From IMG/VR virus record IMGVR_UViG_3300048835_000195, positions 1 to 46,858 of that record: a stretch of 46,858 nt of DNA; one strand, given 5' to 3'. The DNA comes from a virus. The notes under the pieces are model-generated. The model saw only the letters and a program-made list of their open reading frames with translations, was not told the DNA's origin and did not search any database. Position numbers and translations under genes: made by a program. Positions 31,638 through 39,298 of the stretch are shown piece by piece. The stretch's first letter is position 1. Every line of letters begins with the position of its first letter.

Positions 31638-32623
31638 GCAATGAACTCGCGACCCGCACACAGGCCCAGATCGTCCATGCACAGGAATGGATGGGCGACA
31701 AGGCCAGTCTCGCCATCGTGCGCCGGGATCTGGCGCCGGGGCTCGACGACCAGGAGTTCCAGGTCTACCTCGGCGTCTGCCGGGCAACCGGGCTGAATCC
31801 GATCTTGCGCCAGATCTACGCAATCAAACGTAAAGACGCGAAGGCGCCATCAGGGCACCGCGTGACGTATCAGATGGGCATTGACGGCCTGCGGCTTCAG
31901 GCGGACCGCTCGCGAGCCTACGCCGGCAGTGATGATCCCGAGTTCAGCTACCGGGAAAACGTCAAGTTTCCTATCACAGCCACCTGCACCGTCTGGAAGG
32001 TGGTCGGCGGCGTTCGCTGTCCGTTCACCGCCACGGCGCGCTGGTCGGAATATTGCCCGAGCCGATCCGAGGACGCCTTCATGTGGAACTCCAAGCCGTG
32101 CGTCATGCTCGGCAAGTGCGCCGAGGCGCTGGCGCTGCGCAAGGCTTTTCCGGCCGAAACGAGCGGGTTTTATATCCCGGAGGAATTGCAGGCGAGCGAG
32201 ACGCTGGACGTCGAGGCGGAAGCGGTCAGCATCGCCATGCCCAAGCGCAAGAGCGAGCAGGCCCCGCCGGCGCAATCCGAACCGAGCCCGCAGGCCGACA
32301 TTGCCGCCGAAGTGGCGGAGCAGGACCGCCGTGAGAAGGAACTGGCCGACGCCCAGTATCAGCAGACAGACCTGGACTGGTCGGGCAACTGGACGAAAGG
32401 CGTGATCGAAAACACGAGCGTCAAGACCGGCGGCAGCGGCGACAAAAGCTGGAAGCTGACCGGCGGCAAGTGCAGTGACGGCCACTGGTACAACACGTTC
32501 TCCGAGACGGTCGGAAGCCGGCTTGTCGAAGCCTGCCAGCGCGGCGCGGCGGTGTTCGTCAAGTGGGAGCCCAACAAGAAATACGCGGACAAGCGTGATG
32601 CGCTGGAGGTTCGGTTTCCATGA
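31634..32623 (+). CDS. bet: Bet/RecT-type single-strand annealing protein
   Basis: A 329-residue annealing protein starting at ATG 31634. Residues about 15-190 match the Bet family: VRRDLAPGLDDQEFQVYLGVCRATGLNPILRQIYAIKRKDAK, VTYQMGIDGLRLQADRSRAYAG, and FMWNSKPCVMLGKCAEALALRKAFP. After an Ala/Glu/Gln-rich linker (about 195-250) there is an extra C-terminal domain (TKGVIENTSVKTGGSGDKSWKLTGGKCSDGHWYNTFSE... VFVKWEPNKK) that reads like an OB-fold. It pairs with the exonuclease in the next gene to repair or circularise DNA. Confidence 0.9.
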   Translation: MSNELATRTQAQIVHAQEWMGDKASLAIVRRDLAPGLDDQEFQVYLGVCRATGLNPILRQIYAIKRKDAKAPSGHRVTYQMGIDGLRLQADRSRAYAGSDDPEFSYRENVKFPITATCTVWKVVGGVRCPFTATARWSEYCPSRSEDAFMWNSKPCVMLGKCAEALALRKAFPAETSGFYIPEELQASETLDVEAEAVSIAMPKRKSEQAPPAQSEPSPQADIAAEVAEQDRREKELADAQYQQTDLDWSGNWTKGVIENTSVKTGGSGDKSWKLTGGKCSDGHWYNTFSETVGSRLVEACQRGAAVFVKWEPNKKYADKRDALEVRFP

Positions 32624-33252
32624 CGACCATCCTCACCCCAGGCCTTGAGTTCGACGAGGACCTGCACGCCTACACGTTAGATGGCGAGCCGATCCCGTCC
32701 GTAACACAGGTGATCACGCGGGCCGGGCTGATCGACACCACGTTCTTTACCGAGGAAGCCCGAGACAGGGGCAGGGCGGTCCACGCGGCCGCCCACTACC
32801 TCGCCGAGGATGATCTAGACCTCGCCACTGTTGACCCGCGCATCACCGGCTATGTCGAAGCGGCGCTGCGAGCGCTGTCCGACATGCGGCTCGATCCCTA
32901 CCTGGTTGAGTGCAGCCTATCGCACCCCGATTTGCGCTATGCCGGCACGTTCGATGTGCTCGCGTGCCGGGATTCCGAGCTCTGGCTCGCCGACTATAAA
33001 ACCGGAGCCTACCACAGCGCTCATATCGCCCAACTCGCCGCTTACTACGAGCTGATCCGGGCGAACCTGCCGCACCTGGGCATGACGCGAGCGGACCTGG
33101 AACGCATGACCCCGATTGCGATCTATCTGCGCCGTGACGGGCGCTACACCACCCACCCGGTTGACGCAGGCAGACGCCGCCTCGGCTGGTCGCAATTTTC
33201 ACGGGCGCTCCTGGAGCAGCCCGAAACCACACCGGAGGAACAAGCGATATGA
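32620..33252 (+). CDS. PD-(D/E)XK exonuclease (lambda Exo/Cas4-like partner of Bet)
   Basis: A 210-residue nuclease with visible motifs: GRAVH at 51-55, Glu97, Asp112 (GTFDVLA), Asp125-Tyr-Lys127 (LADYKTG) and the QLAAY motif from Gln138. These form the metal-binding core of PD-(D/E)XK exonucleases. SVTQVITRAGL near the N-terminus is common in phage enzymes of this class. GGAGGT precedes the ATG. It acts with Bet, making 3' single strands. Confidence 0.85.
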   Translation: MTTILTPGLEFDEDLHAYTLDGEPIPSVTQVITRAGLIDTTFFTEEARDRGRAVHAAAHYLAEDDLDLATVDPRITGYVEAALRALSDMRLDPYLVECSLSHPDLRYAGTFDVLACRDSELWLADYKTGAYHSAHIAQLAAYYELIRANLPHLGMTRADLERMTPIAIYLRRDGRYTTHPVDAGRRRLGWSQFSRALLEQPETTPEEQAI

Positions 33253-34046
33253 GTGAATCAACCCAACTGGCTCCCGTCTGGCAGGACGGGGCGCTGACCC
33301 CTGAAGCCATCGAGGGGGCGGCCGGACTGGTCCCGGCCTTCACCCGCGACTGGCAGGGCGTGCTGCAACGCACCGGGCTCATGCAGCAGGTCAGTGATCT
33401 GCCGGCGCGCAAGGCGACGACCGACGCGATCCTGGAAGTCGCCGAAACCGTGAAGACAGCCGAGGCCCACTTTGAGCCTTACACCAAGGCGGCCAATGCC
33501 CTGCATAAGACGATCACCGGGACCCGCAAGGAGATCGTCGACGAGCTCAGCAAGGAGCGCCGGCGGCTGGAATTCATGATCGGAGGCTTCGACCAGGAGC
33601 AGGCCAAGAAGCGCCGCGAGGAGGAGGCCCGCCTGCGCCGTGAGCAGGAAGAGAAGGCCGCGGCGGAGCGCAAGGCCCGCGAGGATGCGGCCATTGCCGA
33701 AGCTGAGAAGCTGCAAGCCGAGGGGAAGGCTTCCGAGGCCGAGGGACTGCTCGATGCGGCGCTGGAGGATCTGGAGCGCCCGATCATGGTGCCCGAGGTC
33801 ATCATCCCCGATCGTACGCCCTCGGCGAAGGAATCGGGCGTCGGGACCACGAAAACCTATAGCGCCGTCGTCGAGAACATCCGCGACCTGATCAAGGCGG
33901 CGGCGGAGAACCCCGAGGCCTACGAGCGTTTTCTCTGCGCGGACACCAAGACCCTGAACGCCATGGCGCGGGCGCAGAAAGAGGCTTTCAAAGTTCCCGG
34001 CGTGCGGCTGGACGTCAAGACGACGTTCCGGGCGGTCGGGAAGTAA
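33249..34046 (+). CDS. Coiled-coil protein of recombination operon
   Basis: A 265-residue protein; residues about 75-175 are a highly charged coiled coil (KEIVDELSKERRRLEFMIGG... RREEEARLRREQEEKAAAERKAREDAAIAEAEKLQ). The C-terminal 70 residues (YSAVVENIRDLIKAAAENPEAYERFLCADTKTLNAMARAQ... VPGVRLDVKTTFRAV) match a domain often found in phage proteins encoded beside annealing proteins. It may assist replication or recombination; unproven. Confidence 0.65.
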   Translation: MSESTQLAPVWQDGALTPEAIEGAAGLVPAFTRDWQGVLQRTGLMQQVSDLPARKATTDAILEVAETVKTAEAHFEPYTKAANALHKTITGTRKEIVDELSKERRRLEFMIGGFDQEQAKKRREEEARLRREQEEKAAAERKAREDAAIAEAEKLQAEGKASEAEGLLDAALEDLERPIMVPEVIIPDRTPSAKESGVGTTKTYSAVVENIRDLIKAAAENPEAYERFLCADTKTLNAMARAQKEAFKVPGVRLDVKTTFRAVGK

Positions 34047-34175
34047 GTTTCAGCCCGCCCGGCCCCTGTCACCCGGTTTGACTCGTGCCGCGGGAAGCAG
34101 GAAAAACGGCGGCTCATGACCCAACCGAAAGAGCCGGGCGGCTGAAAAAAGCCAATGAAAATGAGGGGAAAGCTA

Positions 34176-34505
34176 ATGCCGCGCAAATACACATGGCTAC
34201 CCGACGCCCGCACCATGCAGGTCTACGCTCCCGAGGAGGGTCGGGTCTACACGCTGGGCTCACCAAGACCCGAGGGGCTCGGCTGCGGACATGCGGGGCC
34301 GGAAGCGGAGAATCTCGCGCTCTCAATCCTGGTCGACGCCCTCGGGCAGAACGCCGCCGCGGATCTCTACTGTTATTTCAAATGGGACGTGATCTGCCGC
34401 AAGTCCAGCGAGGTGCGCTGGAGCATCACCGAGGACGAGATCCTCACCTGGAAAGACGAGATGGTTGGCGAGCTGCGCCGACGCCTGCTCGCAGCGGGCG
34501 CATGA
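34176..34505 (+). CDS. DUF6166-like small phage protein
   Basis: A 109-residue protein. ATG 34176 is chosen over 34155 because GAGGGGAAAG lies just upstream of it and not of the earlier codon. Pattern: GPEAENLALSILVDALG, LYCYFKWDVICRKSSEVRWSITEDEILTW, then a basic C-terminus. Phage proteins with this pattern are common and of unknown role. Confidence 0.65.
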   Translation: MPRKYTWLPDARTMQVYAPEEGRVYTLGSPRPEGLGCGHAGPEAENLALSILVDALGQNAAADLYCYFKWDVICRKSSEVRWSITEDEILTWKDEMVGELRRRLLAAGA

Positions 34506-34588
34506 AACTGGGGCGCCGCGTCCGCGCCTCGAAAGTAGAGGCGGCAACGTCCACAAATCGGCCGGCGCCCCACCATCCCGCGATCTGA
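34502..34588 (+). CDS. Very small possible protein (28 aa)
   Basis: Starts MKLGRRVRASKVEAAT and overlaps the previous stop by ATGA, like most gene junctions here. It is basic, without a known match, and ends at the base of a predicted RNA structure. Translation is possible but unproven. Confidence 0.25.
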   Translation: MKLGRRVRASKVEAATSTNRPAPHHPAI

Positions 34589-34650
34589 AGCCCTCGGGTT
34601 GCCTCGCAACCTCCTTCCCCCTCCCATCCGCGCGGCGACTCGGGGGCTTC
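34587..34650 (+). ncRNA. Candidate structured RNA element
   Basis: A 10-bp outer stem (GAAGCCCTCG, 34587-34596, with CGGGGGCTTC, 34641-34650, one G-T pair) encloses an immediately adjacent 6-bp hairpin GGTTGC-CTC-GCAACC (34597-34611) and a pyrimidine-rich single-stranded part. It occupies most of a 107-base gene-free leader. It could be a regulatory leader or processed RNA. Based on pairing only. Confidence 0.35.
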
Positions 34651-34695
34651 AGGTGGCCGGATGGCCAACCACATAACCACGGAAAGGAATTGCCG

Positions 34696-35043
34696 ATGAA
34701 GGAATTGCTGCAACTCGCAAACATTGAGTTGGGAGCGCTGCTGGATGCTGCAAACGAATACCTGGCGGAGGTCAGCCAGGATGTGCTCGACCGGCCTCAC
34801 ATCGGGGACGCACGCGAGGTGAGCATCAAGATCCAGCTTAAGCCCGACGTGCAGTATCACGAGGGATGCGCCACCAACATGCCGACTATTGACTGGGCGG
34901 TCGGCAAAAAGATGCCCGGCTGCAAGGGCATGACGACCAGGGCTTATGCCGAAGACGGCAAGCTGATCATCAACACGGGCCTACCCCTTGGCGGAAACCC
35001 TCGCCAACGGACGATATTCGATAACGAGAAGGAGGCCGGCTGA
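34696..35043 (+). CDS. Hypothetical protein
   Basis: A 115-residue protein starting at ATG 34696, with AAAGGAA upstream. An N-terminal helix (LLQLANIELGALLDAANEYLAEVSQD) is followed by a strand-rich part (EVSIKIQLKPDVQYHEGCATNMPTIDWAVG). It overlaps the next gene by one base. The two genes probably work together; function is unknown. Confidence 0.6.
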   Translation: MKELLQLANIELGALLDAANEYLAEVSQDVLDRPHIGDAREVSIKIQLKPDVQYHEGCATNMPTIDWAVGKKMPGCKGMTTRAYAEDGKLIINTGLPLGGNPRQRTIFDNEKEAG

Positions 35044-35810
35044 TGCTGGACCTGCAAACCCTCAACCGCCTGATCGAACTGGGATCGTCGGCGACCCACT
35101 TGCGGGACGACAGGCTCTATAACTACGTCGCGGTCAACGGCAAAGTCGAGCGGATCGCGAAACTGAACCCCAAGCGGGAGCACGTCTTCCGCAGCTTGGA
35201 GGGGTTTCTCGACTACCTCAACTCGGACAAGTCTGGCAGCGGGCCGGGGATCATTTTCGTCGGCGAGAAAAGCATCGTCGCCGAACTGGACTACATGAGC
35301 GAACTGAGGCAGACGGCCGCCCTGCCGCTGGCGCACTCCGAGGAATACCTCGCGGCTCAGTCGCTTTTCTCAGGGCTTCCGCAAAAGGCCCTCTGGAGGC
35401 TCTTGCTGACCAAGCTGGATGGCTGCATCTCCAACGAGCTGCTGCTCCAGATCAGTTCCTTGAACGTGAAGATCCAGGCTGATGCTGATCTCGACATCCA
35501 GCGCACCGGGCTTGAGAACAGCCGCCAGAATCAGACCGTCCGCGTGACGTTCAATGATCCCAAGGGCAAGGGAACCCGAACAGCCGAGATCGAAACCGCC
35601 TGGTCGTGGGTCGGTCGTATCTGGGAGGCGTGGGACCACACCTTCGAGATCGAGACCACAATGGAGATCGAATCGAACCAGGGCGTGCAGTTCGTTTTCC
35701 ATCCGAAGCGACTGGAGACCACAACGCGCAATGCGCTGCTGGCTTTGGTCAGTCATGTGCAGGAGAAGGTCCAAGCGGATCGATTCACGGTCTACGAGGG
35801 CACCTTCTGA
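35043..35810 (+). CDS. DUF2303/YfdQ-like protein
   Basis: A 255-residue protein with the YfdQ-type pattern: EGFLDYLNSDKSG... IIFVGEKSIVAELDYMSE, then LPLAHSEEYLAAQSLF, and a C-terminal region with strands (VQFVFHPKRLETTTRNALLALVSHVQEKV). Members occur in lambdoid early regions with unknown function. Family match is by pattern and moderate. Confidence 0.6.
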   Translation: MLDLQTLNRLIELGSSATHLRDDRLYNYVAVNGKVERIAKLNPKREHVFRSLEGFLDYLNSDKSGSGPGIIFVGEKSIVAELDYMSELRQTAALPLAHSEEYLAAQSLFSGLPQKALWRLLLTKLDGCISNELLLQISSLNVKIQADADLDIQRTGLENSRQNQTVRVTFNDPKGKGTRTAEIETAWSWVGRIWEAWDHTFEIETTMEIESNQGVQFVFHPKRLETTTRNALLALVSHVQEKVQADRFTVYEGTF

Positions 35811-35814
35811 CCTG

Positions 35815-36042
35815 ATGCCCAGGCCCGCCAACCGTTCCGAGCAGTGGCCCGATCACAACGCCATCCGCGTGGGCGACGACCTGACCGTCACCTATCACGG
35901 GCAGGTGGTTGGGCGGCTCCGGGTGAACGGGCGGACCTGGGCGGACGGGCAGCCCATCTACGAGGTCGGGGGCTGGCCCTGCTACACCTTGGCCGGCGCG
36001 GCCTACTCGCTGGTTACCAGGCACCTAAGAGGGAAACCATGA
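35815..36042 (+). CDS. Hypothetical protein
   Basis: A 75-residue protein starting at ATG 35815, close after the upstream stop. Beta-rich (LTVTYHGQVVGRLRVNGRTWADGQPIYEVGGWPCYTLAGAAYSLV), resembling a small SH3-like barrel. Function is unknown. It overlaps the next small gene by 4 bases. Confidence 0.5.
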   Translation: MPRPANRSEQWPDHNAIRVGDDLTVTYHGQVVGRLRVNGRTWADGQPIYEVGGWPCYTLAGAAYSLVTRHLRGKP

Positions 36043-36131
36043 GCATCGCCGCATCAGTGACCGCCGCCCTGCTGCTGGCGCTGATTATTCTGCTGGCCGT
36101 CGATTGGATCGACCGGATGCTTGACTCGTGA
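36039..36131 (+). CDS. Small membrane protein (30 aa)
   Basis: A 30-residue peptide dominated by one membrane helix (AALLLALIILLAVDWI), with ATGA and GTGA overlaps to both neighbours and GAGGGAAA upstream. The chain of overlaps and the hydrophobic core support it as real. The role is unknown. Confidence 0.55.
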   Translation: MSIAASVTAALLLALIILLAVDWIDRMLDS

Positions 36132-36751
36132 GCCGATTCAACTCGCCAGCTTGCCCCGTCCATACCCACCGCACCCACCGCGACCGCGACGTGGCCGACC
36201 AGGTTCGGCCGTCCGATCCGATCCGCTGCGACGGCTGCAACTCGGTCTGGCAGCCGGGCCGTCTGTTCTGGACCCGGGAAAGCCAGCCGCTCTATCGCTG
36301 GTGTGACCGATGCCGGCGGCGCAACGAGGACGAGGCTCAGGACTGGCAGATGCTGACCGAGGAGGACATCCGCGCGATCGCGGAGAGTGACGACGGCGAG
36401 GCGGAGCCGGCCACCGCCCCGGCCGGCAACTTTTCGCGCCAGTTCCATGCGGCGGCGAACCGCCTTTTGGAGGGCGAGCCCGAGATCCGGCCGCGCATCC
36501 CGAAACCCAAACCCCAACCCAAACGAGAGGAGCAGACCATGCCCACCGGCAAATACGAACGCACCCCCGAGATGAATGCCAAGCGGCTGGAGACGCGCCG
36601 TCGCAATGCGGCGCTGAGGGCCGCAGGAGCCGCCCCAGCCCCCACGCGCGGCGCAACCGAGCCCACCCTGGACGACGTTCTGGCCGCGGTGGCCGTGCTC
36701 AAGCGGCTCTCGGTAAGCGCCCGCGAATCCCTGCTGAGCCTGATTGACTGA
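36128..36751 (+). CDS. Zinc-ribbon protein with nested C-terminal product
   Basis: A 207-residue protein with a GTG start overlapping the previous stop. It has two CxxC pairs (CDGC about residue 34 and CDRC about 59), a typical zinc ribbon, then a helical part and a Pro/Lys linker (RIPKPKPQPKREEQ). The last 70 residues (from Met138) can also be made alone from an internal start. Such proteins may bind nucleic acid. Confidence 0.55.
   Translation: MSRFNSPACPVHTHRTHRDRDVADQVRPSDPIRCDGCNSVWQPGRLFWTRESQPLYRWCDRCRRRNEDEAQDWQMLTEEDIRAIAESDDGEAEPATAPAGNFSRQFHAAANRLLEGEPEIRPRIPKPKPQPKREEQTMPTGKYERTPEMNAKRLETRRRNAALRAAGAAPAPTRGATEPTLDDVLAAVAVLKRLSVSARESLLSLID
36539..36751 (+). CDS. Nested protein from internal in-frame start
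   Basis: ATG 36539 is in frame inside the zinc-ribbon gene and has GAGAGGAG 6 bases upstream, a better ribosome site than the gene's own GTG. The product (70 aa, MPTGKYERTPEMNAKRLETRRRN) is a basic helix followed by an acidic helix. Use of this start is inferred. Confidence 0.45.
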   Translation: MPTGKYERTPEMNAKRLETRRRNAALRAAGAAPAPTRGATEPTLDDVLAAVAVLKRLSVSARESLLSLID

Positions 36752-37014
36752 TGCCTGACGCAGCCTGGCACAACGCGAAGAACGCGCGGGCCGAGGTGCG
36801 GGCGCGGGCGGCGTTCGAGGCATCTGGCGGATTCGATCCGGAGCGGCGGGCGGCCGAGATCGCTGCCCTGCCCGAGATCGACTTCGAGGGCCGGGCGCTG
36901 GTGCAACTGACCTGCCAGCGTTGCCGGAGACCGCGCAACCTGCCGCGCTCGGTCTGCTGGAGCCTGATCTCGCTCGCTCATTACCGCTGCGTATGGTGCG
37001 CGATCCGCGGCTGA
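36751..37014 (+). CDS. Zinc-ribbon protein
   Basis: An 87-residue protein with CQRC (about residue 55) and CVWC (about 80), a probable zinc ribbon, preceded by a helical N-terminal part (NAKNARAEVRARAAFEASGG). It is coupled by one base to the previous gene. Function is unknown. Confidence 0.55.
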   Translation: MPDAAWHNAKNARAEVRARAAFEASGGFDPERRAAEIAALPEIDFEGRALVQLTCQRCRRPRNLPRSVCWSLISLAHYRCVWCAIRG

Positions 37015-37046
37015 ACCCACTTTGAACCCAGGGAGGAACTGGACTT

Positions 37047-38702
37047 ATGGCAGTAGCCACAACCGAGAGACTTGAGCAAATCGAACTCAAGCGATTCATC
37101 CCGACCCCGGAAAACCCTCGCGTGATCAGCGAGAGCGATCCCAAAACCCTGAGCCTGGTCGAATCAGTAAAGGCCAACGGCGTGCGCGTGCCGGTGCTCT
37201 GCCGCCCGCACCCGGAGAAGAGCGGCTCCTATGATCTGCGCGCTGGTCATCGCCGTCTGGTCGCGGCGCGGCTGGCCGGCCTGAAAACAATTCCCGCCGT
37301 CATCCGCGAGATGAACGACGACGAGGCCCTGACCGAAACCCTCATCGAGAACATGGACCGCGAGGATCTGACGCCGATCGAGGAGGCGCGCGGGATCGCC
37401 ACCATGCGCGGCCACGGCTGGACCATTCAGCAGATCGCCGAGCAGCTCGGCAAGAGCCCGCAGACGATCGCGCGGCGGGCGAACCTGCTGAGCCTCACCG
37501 AACGCTGGCAGCAGGAGATGACGGAGAACGAAGACGCCCAGGGCTGGCCGATCGCGAGCTATGAGCTGATCGCCCGGCTGCCGGCCGAGGTTCAGGACCG
37601 GCTGCTGGAGAACTCCGCATACAAGCTGGCCGACTGGGGGCGCAAGCCGAGAGAGCTGGAGCGGGTGCTGGACGAGTATCGGCACCTGCTGAAGTCGGCA
37701 ACCTGGGCGCTTGATGATGCGGAGCTGGTCGCCGGCGCTGGCGCATGCACCCTATGCCCGAAGCGGTCGAGTTGCCAGCCGGACCTGTTCGCCGAACAGC
37801 AGGAGGATACCTGCCTCGACTCGGAATGCTGGGCGGGCAAGGCCGCGGCCGTCATCCAGCGCAAGGTGGACGATCTGCGGGCGAAGCATCCGGAGGCCGT
37901 GGTCGTCCGGCGCCGCGGGCTCTATGAGCCGGAGCTGAACGCGTTCAATCCGGTTCGCGATTGGGAGACCTCCCCGGCCAAGAAGGGCGAGCAGGGTGCC
38001 GTGCCGGCGCTCATGATCGGCGGGGGCAAGCAGCCGAGCGTGACCTGGGTCAAGCTGGGCAGTGGCGGGGCTGGAAATGCAGGCCGGCAGCCGGGGCAGA
38101 AAAAGACACTTGCCGAACGGCTGGCGGCCCTCACGAAGCGGCGTCAGAAGCGGGCGGTGCAGTTGTTCCGGGAGCGGCTCGAAGAATACCAGAAGGATTT
38201 CGGCGGGGAGGGCGCGGTCATCGACGACATCGCCTTCGCGTGGCTCGCCCTGGTCTACGGAGTCGCCCGTTACAGCTATACCGACAAGCAGCCCAAGTGG
38301 CTCGACAAGTGGCAGCGTCCGGATCTGGACCAGCTCTCGATGGAGACCGCCCGCCGGGTGTGTAAGTCGATCCTAGACCAGATGCCTGAATGGGATGTTG
38401 CGGGGAACTGGAGGCGGACCTGCCATATCTGCCCGGCGCTAAACATGGACGCCAGTGCCTACATGGAGGCGGCGACGAACGAGATCCCGACGCCGAAGAG
38501 CATCCTCCAGGAGCAGGCGCAAGCCGAGCTGGAGAAGAAGCCGGCGAAGAAGGCGGCAAAGAAGGCCGGGCGAACGCCAACGCCGGCAGAGGTCGAGCGC
38601 GGTTACGACATCGGCGGAAACAGGATCGCATACGCGAGTGACGGCAAGGCGATGGAGATCACGCCCAGGGCCAAGAAGGCCGGGAAGGGGCGGAACTCCT
38701 GA
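37047..38702 (+). CDS. ParB-like protein
   Basis: A 551-residue protein. Residues 10-120 are a ParB/Sulfiredoxin-type NTPase domain (ENPRVISE, AGHRRL at 66-71, ENMDREDLTP at 101-110). A helix-turn-helix follows (WTIQQIAEQLGKSPQTIARR, about 125-144). The middle has a Cys cluster (CTLCPKRSSC and CLDSECW, about 235-270) seen in phage ParB-like proteins, then further Cys (TCHICPA). The C-terminus is Lys/Ala-rich. In phages, such proteins act in gene control or DNA maintenance. Not a plasmid ParB: there is no ParA. Confidence 0.8.
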   Translation: MAVATTERLEQIELKRFIPTPENPRVISESDPKTLSLVESVKANGVRVPVLCRPHPEKSGSYDLRAGHRRLVAARLAGLKTIPAVIREMNDDEALTETLIENMDREDLTPIEEARGIATMRGHGWTIQQIAEQLGKSPQTIARRANLLSLTERWQQEMTENEDAQGWPIASYELIARLPAEVQDRLLENSAYKLADWGRKPRELERVLDEYRHLLKSATWALDDAELVAGAGACTLCPKRSSCQPDLFAEQQEDTCLDSECWAGKAAAVIQRKVDDLRAKHPEAVVVRRRGLYEPELNAFNPVRDWETSPAKKGEQGAVPALMIGGGKQPSVTWVKLGSGGAGNAGRQPGQKKTLAERLAALTKRRQKRAVQLFRERLEEYQKDFGGEGAVIDDIAFAWLALVYGVARYSYTDKQPKWLDKWQRPDLDQLSMETARRVCKSILDQMPEWDVAGNWRRTCHICPALNMDASAYMEAATNEIPTPKSILQEQAQAELEKKPAKKAAKKAGRTPTPAEVERGYDIGGNRIAYASDGKAMEITPRAKKAGKGRNS

Positions 38703-39028
38703 TGCCCGGAGCCGAAACCAGCCTCAACAAAGCCCTCCTGCAGTTTCTGCGGTACCACCCGAAGGTGGCCGACGTGTGGAGGAACAACACAGCGGCCTTC
38801 CCGATCACTCCGCCGGGCGGGAAGCGCCGATTTCTGAAGTTCTCCCGCCCCGGCATCAGCGACATCCTCGGCTACCTGAAAGACGGCCGCATCCTCGCGG
38901 TCGAGGGCAAGGTCGGCGACAACAAGCCCACCGAGGCGCAGCAGGAGTTCATTGACCGCGTCCGCGCGGCCGGCGGCGTGGGCATCATCGCTTATTCGAT
39001 CGACGACGTTGAAAGGGGGCTCAGATGA
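38702..39028 (+). CDS. VRR-NUC domain nuclease
   Basis: A 108-residue protein of the VRR-NUC branch of PD-(D/E)XK nucleases: LNKALLQFLRYHPKVADVWRNN, GISDILGYLKDGRILAVEGKVG (Asp, Glu-x-Lys core) and TEAQQEFIDRVRAAGGVGIIAYSIDD. It may act as a structure-specific endonuclease in replication or packaging. One-base coupled to the ParB-like gene. Confidence 0.85.
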   Translation: MPGAETSLNKALLQFLRYHPKVADVWRNNTAAFPITPPGGKRRFLKFSRPGISDILGYLKDGRILAVEGKVGDNKPTEAQQEFIDRVRAAGGVGIIAYSIDDVERGLR

Positions 39029-39243
39029 ACTGCCATAACTGCAAGCAGCCGCTGGGGGATCGCTATGTCACCCGGCGAGTTGAGCAGCGCCACCGGATTC
39101 AGCCCGGCCGGCGCACGGCAAGGCCCGCGATGATCAGGCGCTACTGCCTGGCGTGCGGAAACCAGCCACGACTCCGGGAGCACCTGGAGCGCGAGGAGAA
39201 GAGAACCAGCGAATGGATGAAGCCAGGAGGGGTGAGGGACTGA
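39025..39243 (+). CDS. Small zinc-ribbon protein
   Basis: A 72-residue basic protein with CHNC at residues 3-6 and CLAC near residue 47, forming a probable four-Cys zinc ribbon. It overlaps the VRR-NUC gene by 4 bases. It may bind DNA or RNA; unknown. Confidence 0.55.
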   Translation: MNCHNCKQPLGDRYVTRRVEQRHRIQPGRRTARPAMIRRYCLACGNQPRLREHLEREEKRTSEWMKPGGVRD

Positions 39244-39298
39244 GGACGGTTGCTGATACCCGCCGAGGGGCGGAAACCTGCTGAGGGGATACGGAGAT

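Noticed and set aside
37047-38702. A plasmid-type partition system (phage-plasmid)
   Set aside because: There is no ParA-type ATPase or centromere-like repeat near the ParB-like gene, and an integrase with attP is present.
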